Shown here piece after piece: positions 22,964 to 26,258 of a stretch of 26,258 nt of DNA. Numbering within the stretch: position 1 is the stretch's first letter; every line of letters begins with the position of its first letter. Source of the DNA: Clostridium sp. CAG:914 (GTDB taxonomy: Bacteria > Bacillota_I > Bacilli_A > RF39 > UBA660); contig FR902141.1 in the NCBI GenBank assembly GCA_000437895.1, positions 1 through 26,258 of the forward strand, written 5' to 3'. The position numbers and the translations under genes were made by a program. The notes beneath the pieces were generated by a model that saw only the letters and a program-made list of their open reading frames with translations, made no database searches and had not been told where the DNA came from.

Positions 22964-23749
22964 ATGAAGGAATTTGAATATAATGAATTTGTTAAAAGAT
23001 ATAATAAATTTAAGAAAAATAATTTACCAACTCCATTTTGGGATAGTGAAAGGCAAACTTTAGAATATGTATATTTTGATAGTAAAAAAGAAAAGCATAA
23101 TTTAAATGTATATTCAAAACTTTCTGATGCTTTAGGAGATATTACTTCTGTAGGATTTTATTATTCTTTTACATCTAAACATATTATAGAAGAAAAAGAT
23201 AATGGTAAATTAATTAAAAAAACGGTTGTTGGTCATGGTCATGCTCATTCTTTTGAAGAAGTAGTGGAAGCACTTTATTATTCACCACAATCTTTTAATA
23301 TATCAAAAGATGAGGAAAAGTATTATAGTAGTCAAGAATTAGAATATCTTAAAAGAGTTCAAAAATATTTATTATTTATTGGAATGAAAGATTTAGAAAA
23401 TCAAAAGGTTCCTATTAGTAGATTTAGAAATAAAATATATTCTAAATATGAAAATGCTTTAATATATAAGTTTAATGATAATGATTTAAGTGAGATAATG
23501 AGAGGTATAAGAAATTTTAAAACAATAGATTGGTATCCAGAATATTCAGGTAATAGAAAATATAAACCAAAGGAATATCAAGCATTAATAGTTGATAAAG
23601 AAGATAACTTTAAAATGTTTGTGGAATTTACTTATGAAGAAGTGAAACTTTATAAAGATATAAAAAATATATATAAAAGAAATGATTTAAAAGATAATGA
23701 TAAGATTATAGTAGTATATTTTAAAATATTAGAAATATTTAATAATTAA
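22964..23749 (+). CDS. Orphan hypothetical protein with GHGHAH motif
   Basis: The product has 261 residues and I do not recognise a family. I start at ATG 22964 because AAGGGTGAT lies 7 nt upstream; an in-frame GTG 12 nt earlier is inside that site. The protein is soluble, without signal peptide or membrane helix, and rich in Lys, Tyr and Glu. Notable are LPTPFWDSERQTLEYV near the N-terminus, a His-rich VVGHGHAHS at about residues 89-97, and RNFKTIDWYPEYSGNRKY around 185-205. It lies between two decayed stretches on the same strand and is the only intact gene of that cassette. The His cluster could bind metal, but no catalytic set is recognisable. Confidence 0.7.
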   Translation: MKEFEYNEFVKRYNKFKKNNLPTPFWDSERQTLEYVYFDSKKEKHNLNVYSKLSDALGDITSVGFYYSFTSKHIIEEKDNGKLIKKTVVGHGHAHSFEEVVEALYYSPQSFNISKDEEKYYSSQELEYLKRVQKYLLFIGMKDLENQKVPISRFRNKIYSKYENALIYKFNDNDLSEIMRGIRNFKTIDWYPEYSGNRKYKPKEYQALIVDKEDNFKMFVEFTYEEVKLYKDIKNIYKRNDLKDNDKIIVVYFKILEIFNN

Positions 23750-23778
23750 TAAGAAAAATTTATATAATAAATAATTGA

Positions 23779-24135
23779 AGAAATAATAGGGAAGATAAAT
23801 TAGAAAAATATTTTAAAAGTATAAATTTTTATGAAAAAGAAGACTATCATACTAGGTGATAGCACATATTAAGAAGAAAAATATGGATAATTATAAATGT
23901 TTAGTAGTAAATAAAGATTTAATTATATTAAAACAGATTTTGAAGAGTTTCCTAATAGAGAAAAGGTTTTAGTAAACTATTATGGTAAAGAGATATAAAT
24001 ATATAAGTAATAAATAATGTTAAAGAATATGAAGTGATTCTTAACTTTTTAAAAAGTGAATTGTCTTTTGAAAGATTAAATGGAAAATAAACAGACATTA
24101 TTATTGATATGCTAGTAGATAAAGGAATAATATGA
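23779..24135 (+). pseudogene. Frameshifted remnant of a + strand gene
   Basis: Four coding-like segments follow one another in different phases. REDKLEKYFKSINFYEKED runs 23779-23856. MDNYKCLVVNKDLIIL starts at 23883. DFEEFPNREKVLVNYYGKEI follows a one-base slip in an A run near 23931 and ends at TAA 23996. VKEYEVILNFLKSELSFERL starts at 24019, meets TAA 24088, then continues in phase as TDIIIDMLVDKGII to TGA 24133. Residue composition is protein-like throughout. I do not recognise the family. Together with the fragment upstream of the orphan gene, it suggests an inactivated cassette. Confidence 0.6.
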
Positions 24136-24214
24136 TAAAAGAATGATATTATAGTTATGAATCTGGTTCTTTTCAAAAATGCAAATTGAATTTTATTGTT
24201 ATATTGTAGACAAC

Positions 24215-24234
24215 CCCCTAGATTTTTCTAGGGG
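24215..24234. terminator. GC-rich hairpin downstream of the helicase gene
   Basis: CCCCTAGA (24215-24222) pairs with TCTAGGGG (24227-24234) around TTTT. It is far more GC-rich than its surroundings. T runs are poor on both sides, so it is a likely but not classical terminator of the minus-strand helicase gene. Confidence 0.55.
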
Positions 24235-24262
24235 CTATGTTTTCGGTCGGATTAAATTTTTT

Positions 24263-26258
24263 TTAAAACAATTCTAATTGTTCAAATTTTTGTCCGCAAC
24301 TAGTCAGTATTAGTTCTTTAATAGTTTCATATGATTTTGCAAATGAATTGGGTATTTCTAAAAGAGCGATACCTTTTTCTTTACATATTTGTGATTTTCT
24401 TGCATCACATTTTTCTCTATCTATATTGCCAAAATGTTCTCCACCTTGTAACTCAATTGCGATTTTAGGAATTAAATTAATACCTTCTATCTGATATAAA
24501 ACAATATCAAATTCTAATCTTGATTTTGCAATAATAGGGTCATTTGGGAACATATAATTTAACTTAACATTTCTTTTTGCTTGGAATATGTTGTTAACAC
24601 TACAAAAATGTGATAATGTTTGGAAAAACATATCTTCTGATTTGCTTCCGTTTGAATTACCGATTTGAATAGTATATGATTCGTTTGGTAACACTTCTGA
24701 TTGTCCATTGTCTGCAACATATTTAACTAAATTATATAAATCATCTTTTTTGTCTGTTGATAACTTGTCTAATGCTTCTACATCTGATACGACTATCAGG
24801 TTCTTTTTTGCTCTTGTTACAGCGACATTTGTGATTTCAGAATTATTTTTAATCCAGTCAAATGTTTTCTTGCTAGTTTTTGGGGATATTGATGATGAAA
24901 TAATAATTGTATTTTTTTCGGCACCTTGAACTTGGTGAATTGTACCACAAGTTATATCATTAATATTATTTTCCTTTAGCATAGAATTAATTAGAATTTG
25001 TTGATTTTTAAATGGAGTGATAATAGCAGTATCTTTTAATTCATTTCTTTTAATGTAGTCTATTATTGCTTTGGCTTCTTCATAGTTTTCGTTTCTTAAT
25101 TTAGAATTAATGTTTTTAACGTTAAGTAGGTATAGATTTCCTTCATCAGATAAGTATTCAAGATTTAATTTACCATTATAGAAGCGTTTGTTTGAAAAAT
25201 CTATTATTTTCTTTCCACATCTATAATGGTAAGTAAGCATAATATCTTTTGAAATATTATCGTGTTTCCTCATAACGTCTAATATTGAATATTTACTATA
25301 ATCATAATCGTTTGATATTAAGTATTCTTTTTTTAAATAATCATTAATAATATCTTCTAGTACAACAACAGGTTTTAATTGATTTGTATCTCCAACTAAT
25401 AATAGTTGTTTTGCTCTTGCGATGGGAAGTAGGGCAGTGGCACAATTGCATTGACCGGCTTCATCCATTATTACTAAATCAAATGTGTGATTGGCAGTTC
25501 CTAACCTTGCTGATGAAATATTTGTTGTAATAATTATCGGAAATACATTCTCTAATAATTTAATATTATCATCGTTAGTACACCATTTATTAAAAGCAGT
25601 AATTCTGTCGTTATCATCTTTAATCTTGCATATGTTTATTAATTCAGAATAACGGGGTGCTTTAAGTTTTTTTATATATTTAATTGATTCAAAATACATA
25701 TATTGTTTGAATCTTCTATCTTCTGATACAGATGTTACAAGTTTTAAAACATCTTGATTTGATATAATAGGTATTTGTTTGTATTCGTTTGTTAAAATTT
25801 CAATTTGTTTTTTGACGTTTTGATATAAATGGTTAGAAGGATTGTTGATTGAGTCGAGCAATTTTTGGGCACTTTCAATTCTTGATTTTAATTCCTTCTT
25901 GTTTTCGTATGTTTCTAAATAAACAAGAAGATTCTTATTTTCTTCAGTTGTTTTATTTTTAATTTTATTTATTTTTTCTTCGTCTGGTTCCATTTTTGAT
26001 TCAAAACAGTATAAATCTAATATTCTTAAGGTAGATTTAGCAACTTCACTACGGTTTCCTAACCTTATATATGGAAAAGGCACATCATCATCTTCTTTAT
26101 ATGAAAACTTTAATTTTTCTAATATCCCATTTATGGGTTTATTATTTGATGAACATATAAGTGTAGTTCTTGAATTGAAGAATGCACTTAATATAACATT
26201 TAGGATAGTTTGAGTTTTTCCAGTTCCTGGGGGACCTTGTACGTATGTAATGGGGTAT
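24263..26258 (-). CDS. SF1 (UPF1-like) helicase fused to DUF2726 nuclease-like domain (5' partial)
   Basis: The frame is open to the window edge; the gene starts outside. About 664 residues are visible. Close to the edge is Walker A, GPPGTGKTQ (about 26226-26200). Then come motif II/III DLVIMDEAGQ and VGDTNQLKP, motif IV around MLTYHYRCG, motif V GTIHQVQGAEK and motif VI NVAVTRAKKNL: the AAA_11/AAA_12 arrangement of UPF1-like helicases. The last 130 residues form a DUF2726-type, PD-(D/E)XK-like domain with EFDIVLYQ and IAIELQGGEHFG, then DARKSQICKEKGI. A GTG at 26083 is in frame but internal, since the Walker A is upstream of it. Helicase-nuclease fusions are common in phage defence; that role here is inference. 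Confidence 0.9.
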   Translation of the reverse strand, partial: YPITYVQGPPGTGKTQTILNVILSAFFNSRTTLICSSNNKPINGILEKLKFSYKEDDDVPFPYIRLGNRSEVAKSTLRILDLYCFESKMEPDEEKINKIKNKTTEENKNLLVYLETYENKKELKSRIESAQKLLDSINNPSNHLYQNVKKQIEILTNEYKQIPIISNQDVLKLVTSVSEDRRFKQYMYFESIKYIKKLKAPRYSELINICKIKDDNDRITAFNKWCTNDDNIKLLENVFPIIITTNISSARLGTANHTFDLVIMDEAGQCNCATALLPIARAKQLLLVGDTNQLKPVVVLEDIINDYLKKEYLISNDYDYSKYSILDVMRKHDNISKDIMLTYHYRCGKKIIDFSNKRFYNGKLNLEYLSDEGNLYLLNVKNINSKLRNENYEEAKAIIDYIKRNELKDTAIITPFKNQQILINSMLKENNINDITCGTIHQVQGAEKNTIIISSSISPKTSKKTFDWIKNNSEITNVAVTRAKKNLIVVSDVEALDKLSTDKKDDLYNLVKYVADNGQSEVLPNESYTIQIGNSNGSKSEDMFFQTLSHFCSVNNIFQAKRNVKLNYMFPNDPIIAKSRLEFDIVLYQIEGINLIPKIAIELQGGEHFGNIDREKCDARKSQICKEKGIALLEIPNSFAKSYETIKELILTSCGQKFEQLELF

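Larger units (their letters stand above)
23750..24262. other. Gene-poor region holding a decayed gene and a GC-rich hairpin
   Basis: No intact gene of credible length lies here. It holds the broken + strand coding stretch (23779-24135), a small inverted repeat CTATCA/TGATAG (23844-23862) inside it, and the GC-rich hairpin at 24215-24234 just downstream of the helicase gene. Confidence 0.6.

Noticed and set aside
23952..24176. Minus-strand frame of 74 codons
   Set aside because: No ribosome site and hydrophobic mirror-type composition; the + strand shows better coding fragments, though broken.
26083..26083. GTG start of the helicase at 26083
   Set aside because: The frame stays open upstream and encodes the Walker A GPPGTGKT, so the GTG is internal and the gene is cut by the window edge.

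Overview
The window is very AT-rich bacterial chromosome using the standard code: Trp is TGG, for example the WW of SpoIIR, and TGA ends queH. Gene content and order point to a low-GC Firmicute of the Bacilli side. There is a rlmN-prpC-prkC-rsgA-rpe operon, a prfA-prmC-spoIIR-mntP run in the same relative order as in Bacillus subtilis, ClpC, and the sporulation genes spoVS and spoIIR. The surface-protein modules (InlB-type B-repeat, duplicated 'LWRII...GTxxDPYxxE' module) resemble those of uncultured gut lineages near Erysipelotrichales/RF39; that placement is inference.

Layout. 1-323 is the end of a B-repeat surface protein with a clear terminator. 583-3273 holds two + strand genes of unknown role, a coiled-coil protein and a tail-anchored protein with a DUF1292-like head, each with its own promoter. 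From 3288 to 17831 almost everything is on the minus strand: clpC-queH; the rlmN operon (translation quality control, Ser/Thr phospho-signalling, ribosome GTPase, pentose phosphate epimerase); monocistronic spoVS; a two-gene envelope operon (duplicated-module membrane protein plus phosphodiester glycosidase); then prfA-prmC, spoIIR-mntP and mtnN. dinB (+) is divergent from mtnN and convergent with an operon of an AlkD-like protein, dxs and a 99-residue unknown. A coiled-coil membrane protein lies upstream of that operon.

From about 22515 to the end the character changes. Two broken + strand coding stretches flank one intact orphan gene, followed by the 3' part of a large SF1 helicase fused to a DUF2726 (PD-(D/E)XK-like) nuclease domain. 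This looks like an accessory or island region, and it is the best place in the window for something undescribed, possibly defence-related.

Three organism-level habits are visible. Many Shine-Dalgarno sites use the GGTGAT part of the anti-SD complement rather than AGGAGG. Promoters repeatedly carry an extended -10 (TGTTATAAT or TGATATAAT). Terminator hairpins are often built from the last codons and stop codon of the gene, and two convergent gene pairs share bidirectional hairpins that overlap coding sequence. No rRNA, tRNA, CRISPR array or insertion sequence was seen.
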